Translations under genes and position numbers: made by a program | Origin: JAWCQZ01 sp038869515 [NCBI: Halobacteria archaeon] | GTDB taxonomy: Archaea > Halobacteriota > Syntropharchaeia > JACQPP01 | Assembly: GCA_038869515.1 (NCBI GenBank) | Contig: JAWCQZ010000003.1 | Location: 31,306-95,305 of the forward strand | DNA length: 64,000 nt | Direction: 5' to 3' | Part shown: in pieces, positions 50,507 to 58,387 of the stretch | Numbering within the stretch: position 1 is the stretch's first letter | Layout of the letters: every line of letters begins with the position of its first letter | The notes under the pieces: model-generated | What the model saw: only the letters and a program-made list of their open reading frames with translations | Databases searched by the model: none | Told to the model about the DNA's origin: nothing

Positions 50507-51220
50507 ATGGCCATCGAACCGACCCTGCCCTTGGTCTACGGCGCTGGACTCATCTCCGCGGTCAGCCCCTGCGTCCTGCCCATCCTGCCCCCCCTCCTCG
50601 CTGGCTCGGTAGGCAAGTGGCACCGTCCCCTGCTCCTGGTGGCGGGGCTCACCCTCTCTTTCGGCGCCTTCGGCGGGCTCGTCGCGGGAGCGGGGTTGGG
50701 CGGCGCCCTCCAGGACCTGAGATGGCTCTTCCTGCTCCTCATCGTCCTCCTCGGCCTCTCCATGGCCCTCCCCGCCCTCAAGGAGCGGTGGAGCCGGGCC
50801 ATGGGGCGGCTCCTCTCCCGGCTCCCCGCGGCCACGGCGGCGCGGCGCAGCAGCTCTCCTCTGGGCGCGCTGGCCCTCGGCGCCCTCCTCGGGCTCGTCT
50901 GGGTCCCCTGCATCGGGCTCATCCTGGGCGCGGTCCTGACGGTGGCCGCCAACAGCGGCGATGCGGCCTACGGCGCGGGGATGCTGGCGCTCTACTCCCT
51001 CGGCGCGGGGACGCCCATCCTCCTCGTCGCCTACGGGTCGAAGGCGGCCGCTCACCGGCTCCAACGCCTCCGAACGTGGGGACCGGCCATCGAGCGGGCC
51101 GCGGGCTGGGTGATGGCGGCGGCGGGGGTGGCCATGCTCTTGAACCTCGACCGGGCTCTCCAGGCCGCCCTGGTCCCGTTTCTCCAGGAGATGGAGAGCG
51201 GATTGCTGCTGGGCCGCTAA
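50507..51220 (+). CDS. ccdA: CcdA/DsbD-type transmembrane thiol-disulfide carrier, 237 aa
   Basis: Six membrane helices with the two redox Cys in the family positions: SPCVLPILPPLLAG in helix 1 and VWVPCIGLILGAVL in helix 4, each next to Pro. It moves electrons from the cytoplasmic thioredoxin system across the membrane to reduce outer thiols, for cytochrome c maturation or disulfide recycling. It starts 13 nt after the CPGC membrane protein and ends overlapping a convergent gene by 4 nt. Confidence 0.88.
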   Translation: MAIEPTLPLVYGAGLISAVSPCVLPILPPLLAGSVGKWHRPLLLVAGLTLSFGAFGGLVAGAGLGGALQDLRWLFLLLIVLLGLSMALPALKERWSRAMGRLLSRLPAATAARRSSSPLGALALGALLGLVWVPCIGLILGAVLTVAANSGDAAYGAGMLALYSLGAGTPILLVAYGSKAAAHRLQRLRTWGPAIERAAGWVMAAAGVAMLLNLDRALQAALVPFLQEMESGLLLGR

Positions 51221-51555
51221 GGTCGGTCCGCCGGGCTGCGGCTCCCCCGCCCCTTCACCAGCAGGGTGACCGACACCGCCATGAAGAGCCCCCAGGCGCT
51301 CATGAGGAGCATCATGACCCCGTGGGGCAGCAGTGGCGGCGGGCCCACGGTGAATGCCGAGATGGCGTATCCCGCGATGGCCAGCCAGGAACCGGCCATG
51401 GAGGCGATGTGGAGCCGGTGGAGTTCGTCGAAGCGGAGGAAGAGCCGCGCCTTGTGGAGGTCGGGGTCCTTCCCGATTCGGGAGAGGAGGAGGCTCCCGG
51501 CGACCGAGACGGCCAGGGCCGCGACCCCGAGGGCGGCGGCAACCGGGGAGGTCAA
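51217..51555 (-). CDS. Three-helix membrane protein, paralog of the next gene, 112 aa
   Basis: Helices at AAALGVAALAVSVAGSLLL, IASMAGSWLAIAGYAISAF and VMMLLMSAWGLFMAVSVTLL. The motif KARLFLRFDELHRLHI after helix 1 is repeated in the upstream neighbour (KARLFLRYREYVRLWM), so the two arose by tandem duplication. The ATG overlaps the upstream stop by 4 nt. Function unknown. Confidence 0.68.
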   Translation of the reverse strand: MTSPVAAALGVAALAVSVAGSLLLSRIGKDPDLHKARLFLRFDELHRLHIASMAGSWLAIAGYAISAFTVGPPPLLPHGVMMLLMSAWGLFMAVSVTLLVKGRGSRSPADRP

Positions 51556-51884
51556 TGGCCCTCCGCCCCGCCCTTGGCCCCTCGGAGGGCCCGGAGGACC
51601 CCGAGGCAGCCGCAGAGCGCGATGAGGATGGAGGCGAGGGAGAGGAGCCCGTAGGGCCAGTCGGGCGCTGCCCGGTCGAGGACCGACATCAAGAAGAGGA
51701 GGATGAACCCCGGAGTCAGGATTCCCCCGGCGATCATCCAGAGGCGGACGTACTCCCGGTAGCGGAGGAAAAGCCGCGCCTTCACCCGGTCGCGGTGGCG
51801 GGAGAGGAGGAGGATTTCGGCGGGGAGCACGGCGAGGGCGAGGAGGGCGACCGGGAGGAGGAGGTCTTCGGGGACCGCCATCAT
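51552..51884 (-). CDS. Three-helix membrane protein, 110 aa
   Basis: Helices at LLLPVALLALAVLPAEILLL, IAGGILTPGFILLFLMSVLD and LASILIALCGCLGVLRALRG, with the KARLFLRYREYVRLWM motif shared with the downstream paralog. Two adjacent ATGs (51884, 51881) could start it; longer upstream starts lack a sensible N-terminus. Function unknown; probably works with its partner as a heteromer. Confidence 0.65.
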   Translation of the reverse strand: MMAVPEDLLLPVALLALAVLPAEILLLSRHRDRVKARLFLRYREYVRLWMIAGGILTPGFILLFLMSVLDRAAPDWPYGLLSLASILIALCGCLGVLRALRGAKGGAEGH

Positions 51885-51996
51885 TCCCGCTACGCCGCTA
51901 CCTTGTCTTGCTGGTTTCCAGGCCCCGGACAGGGCCCGGGCAGCGGGGGACGCGGCCATCCCGCCCTGAGGTCTTCGGACCCGCACCCGGCCAGGC

Positions 51997-52112
51997 CACA
52001 AGAATTTTCGCTGCGCGAAAACTCTTAAAAGGCCCGCCGGCGGACGCCCCGGGATTCAGGCCGGGGCATCGCAGAACTCGCGCGAGCGCAGCGAGTGCGA
52101 GTTCTGTCACGC
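51997..52112 (+). repeat. Dispersed hairpin repeat, type C copy 2
   Basis: Near-identical to 35277-35392. AAGAATTTTCGC-TGC-GCGAAAACTCTT and CAGAACTCGC...GCGAGTTCTG form two stem-loops. Its last bases contain the prs stop codon, so it is the 3' region of that transcript. Confidence 0.85.
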
Positions 52113-52967
52113 TTTTCCGGCAACAGCGCCCGCCACGAGCCCCGCGACCGTCACCCTCCCCTCCGGCCGGTCGAGCGTATCGGTGGCGATGAACTCCTTG
52201 ATTCCCGCCGCCTGCAGTTTCTCCCGCGCCCCCGGAGTCAGGACGGGGTGGACGCAGGCGACCGAGACGCTGGACGCCCCCTGCTTCTTCAGGAGTTTCG
52301 CGGCCTCGGCGATGGTGCCGCCCGTCGTCACCATGTCGTCCACGATGACCACGTCGCGGCCCGCGGCGGGAACCTTCTTGGGCGTGATTTCCACCCGGGT
52401 GTCGGAGACCCGCTTCTTCTCGAGGACGTCCCGGTCGGCCCCGCACGCGCCGGCGGCGCCGCGGACCAGATGCTCCGCGCCGTCGTCGGGGGCGACCAGG
52501 AGGAGTTTCTTGAGCCCCGCCCCGCCGATGGCCTCTCCGAGGAGCGGAGAGGCGTCGAGGGAGCGCGCGGGGACTTTGAAAAACTTCAGCGTGGCGGGGC
52601 TGTGGACGTTGACGAGGATGACCTCGTGGGCACGGATGGCCTCCGCGACGACGCGGGCGCTCACCGGCTCCCCGGGGTTGAAGGGGCGGTCTTGCCTGGC
52701 GTAGCCGAAGTAGGGGACGACCAGGGTCAGCCGCCCCGCCTCGCGCGCCGCGTCGGCCAGTTGCAGCAGGGCGATGAGGTCGAGGGCGGTCCCGGTCGAG
52801 TGGACGACGACGGCGTGCTTCCCCGCGAGGGGGGTCTCGATTCTCACGTAGGACTCGCCGTCGGGAAAGGTCCGGTGTGAGACCTTTGCGGCGGGGCACC
52901 TGAGAGCCTGGGCGACCCGGGGGCCGAGGCTGGGGCAGGCGGGGCCGGGGACGACGACGGTTTCCAC
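52107..52967 (-). CDS. prs: Ribose-phosphate pyrophosphokinase (PRPP synthetase), 286 aa
   Basis: FPDGESYVRI, YFGYARQDRPFNPGEPVSAR, NVHSPATLKFF and the PRPP-binding loop VVIVDDMVTTGGTIAEAA are all intact. It makes PRPP from ribose 5-phosphate and ATP for purine, pyrimidine, His and Trp synthesis. Length is typical of archaeal class enzymes (280-290 aa). The stop codon lies inside repeat C copy 2. Confidence 0.95.
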   Translation of the reverse strand: METVVVPGPACPSLGPRVAQALRCPAAKVSHRTFPDGESYVRIETPLAGKHAVVVHSTGTALDLIALLQLADAAREAGRLTLVVPYFGYARQDRPFNPGEPVSARVVAEAIRAHEVILVNVHSPATLKFFKVPARSLDASPLLGEAIGGAGLKKLLLVAPDDGAEHLVRGAAGACGADRDVLEKKRVSDTRVEITPKKVPAAGRDVVIVDDMVTTGGTIAEAAKLLKKQGASSVSVACVHPVLTPGAREKLQAAGIKEFIATDTLDRPEGRVTVAGLVAGAVAGKA

Positions 52968-52985
52968 GACGGGGAGAGGGGGGCG

Positions 52986-53279
52986 ATGTTTTCAATATTT
53001 CTGAAGAGCATGGGGAGGATGGCGGCGGACTTCGCGGGCCTCGGGTTCCTCCCGGTCGCCGCCGTGCTGCTGGGGCTCCTCGCGTTCCTCCGCTCCCGTT
53101 TTCTCGCCCGGGAAAGGCGCGCCCTCTTCACCGCCCTCGCGGCCCTCGGCCGGGCCACCGAGGCGGGGCTGGCGGAGAGGACCCGGTGGCCTCCCCGCCG
53201 CGTCCGGAGGGGGCTGGCGGGGCTGGAGCGGCGGGGGTTTGTGGAGAGGGTTGGCGAAGAAATCCAGGTGAAGCGGTAG
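52986..53279 (+). CDS. Membrane-anchored winged-helix protein, 97 aa
   Basis: A membrane helix (LGFLPVAAVLLGLLAFL) precedes a compact winged helix: RRALFTALAALGRATEAGLA, ERTRWPPRRVRRGLAGLERR and GFVERVGEEIQVK. A one-helix anchor plus HTH suggests a small membrane-tethered regulator. It is divergent from prs by 18 nt and convergent with tbp. No target can be inferred. Confidence 0.65.
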   Translation: MFSIFLKSMGRMAADFAGLGFLPVAAVLLGLLAFLRSRFLARERRALFTALAALGRATEAGLAERTRWPPRRVRRGLAGLERRGFVERVGEEIQVKR

Positions 53280-53344
53280 TCCTCTTTGGAACGCTCGCCG
53301 GGCCTCGCGCTCGACACCCGATTGGCCCATGTCTGGGAAGCGGC

Positions 53345-53956
53345 TTACTCGCTCGACGCGCCGTTCCCCTTCAGCAGCCCGAGACCGGTCAACTCCTGCA
53401 CGATGGCCCCCAAGGCGCTCTCGCAGTCCTTGACCGACTGCGCCCCGGTGATGATCATCTTGCCCGAGCCGAAGAGCAGGATGACCGCCTTCGGGGTGTC
53501 GAGGCGGCGGACGAGGCCGGGGAACATCTCGGGCTCGAACTCGACGTTCTCCAGCCCGATGGCTGCGGCCACGGCCCCGAGGTCCATCTCGCACCCGAGG
53601 TCGGCGCTCGCGACGATGTTCTGGATGGTGATGTCGGGGTCCTGGACGGCGACCCCGAGTCCCTTGACCTCCTGGAAGACCCGGCGGAGGCTGTAGTGGA
53701 CGTCCTCGACGCTCTTCGCCCCGGTGCAGACCACCTTCCCCGAGCGGAAGACGAGGGTGGCGGCCTTGGGAGACTCGGTCCGGAGGACGACGCCCGGGAA
53801 GCGCTGGGGGTTGTACTCCGCCCCGACCAGCTGCCGGGAGAGGGCGATGAGGTCCACCGCGACGCCGAGGAAGGTGGAGGCGACCACGTTCTCGATGTGG
53901 ACGCTCGGGTAGTCGCTCAGTTTCCGGTCGGCCGCCTTGGCGAGGAGGCTGCTCAT
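53345..53956 (-). CDS. tbp: TATA-box-binding protein, 203 aa
   Basis: Two TBP repeats: IENVVASTFLGVAVDLIALS ... PGVVLRTESPKAATLVFRSG and IQNIVASADLGCEMDLGAVA ... PGLVRRLDTPKAVILLFGSG, each with the saddle strands and the phenylalanine/valine DNA-intercalating positions. General transcription factor for the AT-rich boxes seen in this window. ATG 53956 overlaps the upstream nuclease-like gene by 4 nt. The Gly/Ser end (GLLKGNGASSE) is nonconserved. Confidence 0.96.
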   Translation of the reverse strand: MSSLLAKAADRKLSDYPSVHIENVVASTFLGVAVDLIALSRQLVGAEYNPQRFPGVVLRTESPKAATLVFRSGKVVCTGAKSVEDVHYSLRRVFQEVKGLGVAVQDPDITIQNIVASADLGCEMDLGAVAAAIGLENVEFEPEMFPGLVRRLDTPKAVILLFGSGKMIITGAQSVKDCESALGAIVQELTGLGLLKGNGASSE

Positions 53957-54504
53957 GAGACGACCCGCACCTCCCGGACCTGGACGACGGGGGCCGGGGC
54001 GGCCCCGGGCCCCTCCACAGCCTCCGCCAGGAACTCCTCGGTGAAGGCGTAGTCGCGGCCCGCCTGGGGGACCTGGGGGAACGCCATCAACTCCTCGACC
54101 CTGAAACCGGACTGGCCCTGCCGGAACCGGGTCTCGACGGCCCGCCACGGGACCAAGTGGCACTCCAGGGGCCGCCCCACCCCGCGCCGCATCTCCACGG
54201 CCAGGAAACCGATGCGCCCCGACAGCCTCAGGAAGTCGCTGATGCGGCCCACCTGGTTCTCCTCTCCCTTCCTGGCCTGGTGAAAGTGCTGCGAGAAGTA
54301 GAGGGACCTGGTCCCCTTCTCCAGGGAGATCGACTTCACCTCCATGGCGAGGTAGTAGCGCCAGTGGCGCGAGTCCACGAGGAGGTCCACGACCTGAGGG
54401 GCGAAACGGTGCTGCCGGATGCGGTAGGCGACACCGTCAATCCCCCGCTCGCGAAAGAAGCGGTTGAAGCCGGCAACGATTTTGGTCTCTGCGGAGGTCA
54501 CCAT
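53953..54504 (-). CDS. PD-(D/E)xK nuclease-like protein cotranscribed with tbp, 183 aa
   Basis: VDLLVDSRHWRYYLAMEVKS has the D-x(n)-E-x-K layout of PD-(D/E)xK nucleases (Asp in VDLLVDS, Glu-Val-Lys in MEVKS), preceded by YRIRQHRFAPQVV and followed by QVGRISDFLRLSGRIGFLAV. Holliday-junction resolvase (Hjc) and restriction-like folds share this pattern, but Hjc is shorter and more basic. A TATA box (TATATAATAG) lies near 54543. Fused translationally to tbp. Activity is unproven. Confidence 0.65.
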   Translation of the reverse strand: MVTSAETKIVAGFNRFFRERGIDGVAYRIRQHRFAPQVVDLLVDSRHWRYYLAMEVKSISLEKGTRSLYFSQHFHQARKGEENQVGRISDFLRLSGRIGFLAVEMRRGVGRPLECHLVPWRAVETRFRQGQSGFRVEELMAFPQVPQAGRDYAFTEEFLAEAVEGPGAAPAPVVQVREVRVVS

Positions 54505-54570
54505 CCATCACCCTCGCAGCGGTTCGGGAGGGGGCTATTATATACTTTCTACCACGCGCGCCAGAAAGCG

Positions 54571-55707
54571 CTATTTGGACGAAACGACGCGGACGACGTC
54601 GCCCGGCCGGAGCTCGGCGTCCTCCCCGAGCCGCCGCTTCCTCCGCGCGTCCACCGCGTAGAGGAAACCCTCCGCCAAATCGGTGTGGACCGCCCGCGCG
54701 AGGTCCCGCGGCGTCGCCCCCCGGGGCACGAGGTGGGCGTCGGGGAGGACCCGGCCCTTGGAGTCGGTGAACCGGCCATCGTCCTCCACGGGATAGACCA
54801 CCATCAGGCCGAGCAGGTCGTGGACTCCCCGCTGCAGCGACTCCTGGACTCCGGTCGGTCCGAACCTGTCCAGGAAGGCCCGGATGCGCTCGAGGGCGGC
54901 CCTCTGGGGGCCCGTGGGGCTCCCGAGGAGGTCGAAGGCCCGGTCGCCGGGGAGGTAGCGGATGAGCCCCGCCTTGGCGGCCATCCGGAGGGCGAGTTCG
55001 ATGTCGGCGGCGCACGGGACGACGGGGAGTCCCGGCGCCTCCAGCGCCTTCGCCGCCCCCGGAGGCGCCGCGTCCACCTTGTTGGCGCAAACCAGCGTCG
55101 GCATCCTGATTTCCCGGAGGGCGCGGGCGAGGCCGGGCGGGTCGCTGCCCCGGGCCAGGGCCCGTTTCGCCATCGGCTCGGTGACGCCCACGCCTCCGAG
55201 GGCTTCGGCGAGTTCCTTCTCAGCGTGGGCCCCGGCCAGCCTCCGGCCGAGGGTCGCCCATTTCTTCTCCAGGAGTCCCTGGAGCCAGAGGGTGAACTCC
55301 TCCTCCACCATCCGCACATCCTCGGCAGGATCCTGGGTCCCGGGGGGCACCGGATTCCCCTCGCCGTCGGTCCCCCCGGAGGCGTCCACCACGTGCAGCA
55401 TGGCGTCGGCCTGCCGCAGGTTGTCAAGAAAGGCGTTGCCGAGGCCCCGCCCCTTGTGGGCCCCCTTCACCAGCCCCGCCACGTCCACCAGTCCCACCGG
55501 GACCCAACGAATGCCGGTGTCCCCGCAGGCGCATCCGGCGGTGTCGAGGGATTTGCAGGCGCAGGGGGTCCGCAGGTGGGCAACGCCACGGTTGGCCTCC
55601 GTGGTGGTGAAGGGGTAGTTGGCGATGGCGACGTCGGCGAGGGTCGCGGCCTTGAAAAATGTGGATTTTCCGACGTTGGGCTTTCCTGCGAGTGCCAGAG
55701 AGATCAT
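54571..55707 (-). CDS. ychF: YchF/Obg-like P-loop ATPase, 378 aa
   Basis: Walker A GKPNVGKSTFF, G3 VDVAGLVKGAHKGRGLGNAF, G4 NKVD in CANKVDAA and the C-terminal TGS domain (LPDAHLVPRGATPRDLARAV, GDVVRVVSSK). Archaeal YchF proteins hydrolyse ATP and associate with ribosomes or stress control. Cys in CACKSLDTAGCACG are unusual but seen in the archaeal subgroup. Its 5' region holds a short B-repeat relic (GGGACGAGAGAGGTTCCGAG near 55742). Confidence 0.92.
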   Translation of the reverse strand: MISLALAGKPNVGKSTFFKAATLADVAIANYPFTTTEANRGVAHLRTPCACKSLDTAGCACGDTGIRWVPVGLVDVAGLVKGAHKGRGLGNAFLDNLRQADAMLHVVDASGGTDGEGNPVPPGTQDPAEDVRMVEEEFTLWLQGLLEKKWATLGRRLAGAHAEKELAEALGGVGVTEPMAKRALARGSDPPGLARALREIRMPTLVCANKVDAAPPGAAKALEAPGLPVVPCAADIELALRMAAKAGLIRYLPGDRAFDLLGSPTGPQRAALERIRAFLDRFGPTGVQESLQRGVHDLLGLMVVYPVEDDGRFTDSKGRVLPDAHLVPRGATPRDLARAVHTDLAEGFLYAVDARRKRRLGEDAELRPGDVVRVVSSK

Positions 55708-55775
55708 TCAGGAACACGCACTCGAAAGGGACCGTTGCCGGCGGGACGAGAGAGGTTCCGAGTGGGGGGCAACAA

Positions 55776-55961
55776 CTACTTCAGGGCGGCGACGTTCACG
55801 TGGACCTTGCCGTTGAGGACGACCCGCCGCCCCTCCCCGAGGTCGACGCCGACGTTGTCGAGGTCGAGGCTGAGGCTCGACTCCTTCCCGGCCACGCGCT
55901 CCAGCAACTCCAGGAGCGGGCTGGCGGGAATTGCCGCTCCGGACCTCTTCCTGGAAGCCAT
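55776..55961 (-). CDS. Small conserved-looking protein, 61 aa
   Basis: A basic start (ASRKRSGAAIPASP) precedes a helix (LLELLERVAGKES) and a three-strand sheet (SLSLDLDNVGVDLGEGRRVV then LNGKVHVNVAALK). The even beta pattern and tidy ends suggest a real single-domain protein. It lies upstream of ychF on the same strand, 68 nt away. No family recognised. Confidence 0.6.
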   Translation of the reverse strand: MASRKRSGAAIPASPLLELLERVAGKESSLSLDLDNVGVDLGEGRRVVLNGKVHVNVAALK

Positions 55962-56014
55962 CTCCGGGTGAGAGTCTGGGAAAGCTGTTTAAAAAGGTTT
56001 CCGCTTCGAGGCGC

Positions 56015-57565
56015 TCATCCGGAGATGAGTTTCGCCTGCCGCGAACTCCCCCGATCCCCGCTGCCGAAGCCCGAGACCGCCCTCCGCATCCTGGCCTCCC
56101 GGCTCCGCGCGGCCCAGAGGTAGGCCTCGTCCACCGTCCCGCGGGCCACCAGGATGACGGCTCGGCCGTAGCTCCTCCGCGCGGTCCGGCCCCGCCGCTG
56201 GATGGCCCGGATTTCGCTCGGGACCGGCTCGTAGAAGACCACCAGGTCCACCGACGGAACGTCGAGCCCCTCCTCCGCCACGCTGGTTGCGATGAGGAGG
56301 TTGAGGTCGCCCTCCCGGAACCGGCGGAGGACCTCCGCCTGGGCCTGCTGGCTGAGACCCGCGTCCCCCTCCCGGGATGCCTGTCCCACGAACCGGGCGG
56401 GCCGGAGGCCCGGGACGGAGCCGAAGCGCTCCAGGAGCCGCGCGGCGGTCGAGCGGTATTGGGTGAAGACGATGGCGCGGCTCTCCGGATTCCGGGCCAG
56501 GGCGTCCGCGAGGACCCCGGAGAGGAGGGCCACCTTCGGGTGCTCCAGGCCGCGGTGGGCCCGGGCGCGGTCCGCCACCTCCCGGAACCGGGGGTGGCTC
56601 CGAATCCAGCGGGCGGTCCGGGTGGTCTTCGTCTCGAGGTCCGCCAGGAACTCCTCCAGCGCCCGGATGTCCTGGGTGGTCAGGACCTCGATCGCGTGGG
56701 AGAGGGAGAGGGCGGCCGATTGTGCCACCAGCGCCTCGTAGAGGCCCGAGGAGGAGGGGCGCTCCTCGATGTCTTTCCGCAGTTTCCGGCCGAGGGAGAG
56801 GAGGTCGCTCCGGTTCACGCGGTCGGGCCGCTTCCGGGGGAGGAGCCCCGCCTTCTGGAGGGCGGCGACCGGCTCGGCCCGCATCTCCTCCAGGAGGGCG
56901 CGGACCGCCCGGTAAGGCTCGGGCAGGGAGGTTTCGAGCCACCGGAGGTCGAGCGGGGGGACGTAGGGCTTCACGTCGGGGGACGTCTCGTCCCTGTGCT
57001 CGATAGCCTCCATGCCAAGGTCGGCGCAGGTGGCCTCGATGGTCGCCCGGTCCTTGCCCGGGGAGGCGGTCAGAGCGAGGACCCGGGGCCACCGCGACTC
57101 CCCCCGGTAGCGGGCCGCAATCCCGCCGTAGGCGTATTTCTTGCGCGCGCGGTGGGCCTCGTCGAAGACGAGGAGGCAGACCTCCCGCAGGTCGTAGCGA
57201 CCCGTCTCAAGGTCGTTGCGGACCGTCTGCGGGGTGGCGAAGATGAAGCGGGACCTCCGGAACATCTCCTCCCGCTTTCCGGTGGGGACGGAGCCGAGGA
57301 GCAGGGCGAACTCCGCGCCCTCCGCCGCCAGGTGCTTGCGGAAGGTCTCCATGTGCTGGAGGCAGAGGGGGCGGGTGGGGGCGAGGACGAGGACCTTGCC
57401 CCCGGTCTCCTCCGCCCGCCGGGCCGCAACGCCGAGAGCGATGACGGTCTTGCCGAGGGCTGTGGGGAGGAGGACCAGAGTGTTCTTCCGGAGGGCGGTC
57501 TCGACGATGGCCCTCTGGTAGTCGCGGGGCTCGATGAGGCCGGGTTTCAGCAACGACTCGGGCAC
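56015..57565 (-). CDS. Hef-type superfamily 2 helicase, 516 aa
   Basis: Motif I LPTALGKTVIALG, motif II LLVFDEAHRARKK, motif III LALTASPGKD, motif V IATSVAEEGLDVPSVDLVVF and motif VI IQRRGRTARR, with a helical insert of about 200 aa between the two RecA folds. This is the archaeal Hef/FANCM helicase part, which unwinds stalled forks. The C-terminal XPF-type nuclease and HhH domains of full Hef are absent: the chain ends about 25 residues after motif VI. They could be encoded elsewhere. Confidence 0.88.
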   Translation of the reverse strand: MPESLLKPGLIEPRDYQRAIVETALRKNTLVLLPTALGKTVIALGVAARRAEETGGKVLVLAPTRPLCLQHMETFRKHLAAEGAEFALLLGSVPTGKREEMFRRSRFIFATPQTVRNDLETGRYDLREVCLLVFDEAHRARKKYAYGGIAARYRGESRWPRVLALTASPGKDRATIEATCADLGMEAIEHRDETSPDVKPYVPPLDLRWLETSLPEPYRAVRALLEEMRAEPVAALQKAGLLPRKRPDRVNRSDLLSLGRKLRKDIEERPSSSGLYEALVAQSAALSLSHAIEVLTTQDIRALEEFLADLETKTTRTARWIRSHPRFREVADRARAHRGLEHPKVALLSGVLADALARNPESRAIVFTQYRSTAARLLERFGSVPGLRPARFVGQASREGDAGLSQQAQAEVLRRFREGDLNLLIATSVAEEGLDVPSVDLVVFYEPVPSEIRAIQRRGRTARRSYGRAVILVARGTVDEAYLWAARSREARMRRAVSGFGSGDRGSSRQAKLISG

Positions 57566-57601
57566 AAAAGGAGCCGGAGAGGGCGCGGTAAAACGATTTC
57601 G

Positions 57602-58354
57602 TTAAGAGTGGATGCCCAACCGCTCCTGCCGGAACCGGGCCAGGACCCATCTCAGCCTGCTCGGAATGGCGGCCCCGGGGTTCTCCCAGCGGGGCTTCCG
57701 GCGGACGGGGCGCGCCAGGAGGTCCCGGGCGAGAGCCTCGTAGGTCCGCGCTGCGGGGCCGTCCTTCACGAGGGCGGCGACGGGGACTCCCCGGCGGAGG
57801 CTGAAGTCCATCTCGGGCCACTGGGCGATTTTGACCGCCCCGTTGGAGGAGCCGTTCGCGGGGCCGGTGCAGGCCCGGTTCGTGACCCAGACCGCCGGGA
57901 CCGGGAGCTGGGAGGCGATGCGCTTCGTGTCGGTCCAGGAGACAACGTCGGGGTTCGACACGAGTAGCGCCGCGTCGCTGCGGTCGAGGAGCAGCCGGTT
58001 GCCCCTCTCCATGCCCGGGAAGGTGTCCATGAGGACCACGTCATAGCCTCGGAGGTTCTCCAGCAGGCCGGGGAGGGGGTCGAGGGAGCGCGGCGGGCTG
58101 GAGACGGCCGGGACCAGGTCCACCCCGAGGCGCGAGACTGTGGCCTGGGCCAGGTCGAGTTCGTGGTGGAGCGCCTCCTGCAGGGAGACGGGGAACTCCG
58201 GGACGCCGAAGTGGAGCCGCAGGTCGGGGTTCACGAAGTTGCAGTCGAGGAGGAGGACCCGGTGGCCCAGATTCGCCAGCGCCACGCCGAGATTGGCCAC
58301 AGTGGTGGTTTTTCCGACGCCGCCCTTGCCGGAGACCGCGGTGACCGTGAGCAT
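57602..58354 (-). CDS. MinD/ParA-family ATPase, second copy, 250 aa
   Basis: Deviant Walker A AVSGKGGVGKTTTVANLG, VLLLDCNFVNPDLRLHFG and Walker B DVVLMDTFPGMERGN are present, with NPDVVSWTDTKRIASQLP after. The C-terminus (ENPGAAIPSRLRWVLARFRQ) is basic and amphipathic, a possible membrane tether. It is 40-45% similar by eye to the first copy at 45744. ATG 58354 follows a TATATA box at 58375-58385. It borders repeat B copy 2. Confidence 0.86.
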   Translation of the reverse strand: MLTVTAVSGKGGVGKTTTVANLGVALANLGHRVLLLDCNFVNPDLRLHFGVPEFPVSLQEALHHELDLAQATVSRLGVDLVPAVSSPPRSLDPLPGLLENLRGYDVVLMDTFPGMERGNRLLLDRSDAALLVSNPDVVSWTDTKRIASQLPVPAVWVTNRACTGPANGSSNGAVKIAQWPEMDFSLRRGVPVAALVKDGPAARTYEALARDLLARPVRRKPRWENPGAAIPSRLRWVLARFRQERLGIHS

Positions 58355-58387
58355 CAGGCTGCCTGGGAAAAAGGCGTCTATATACTT

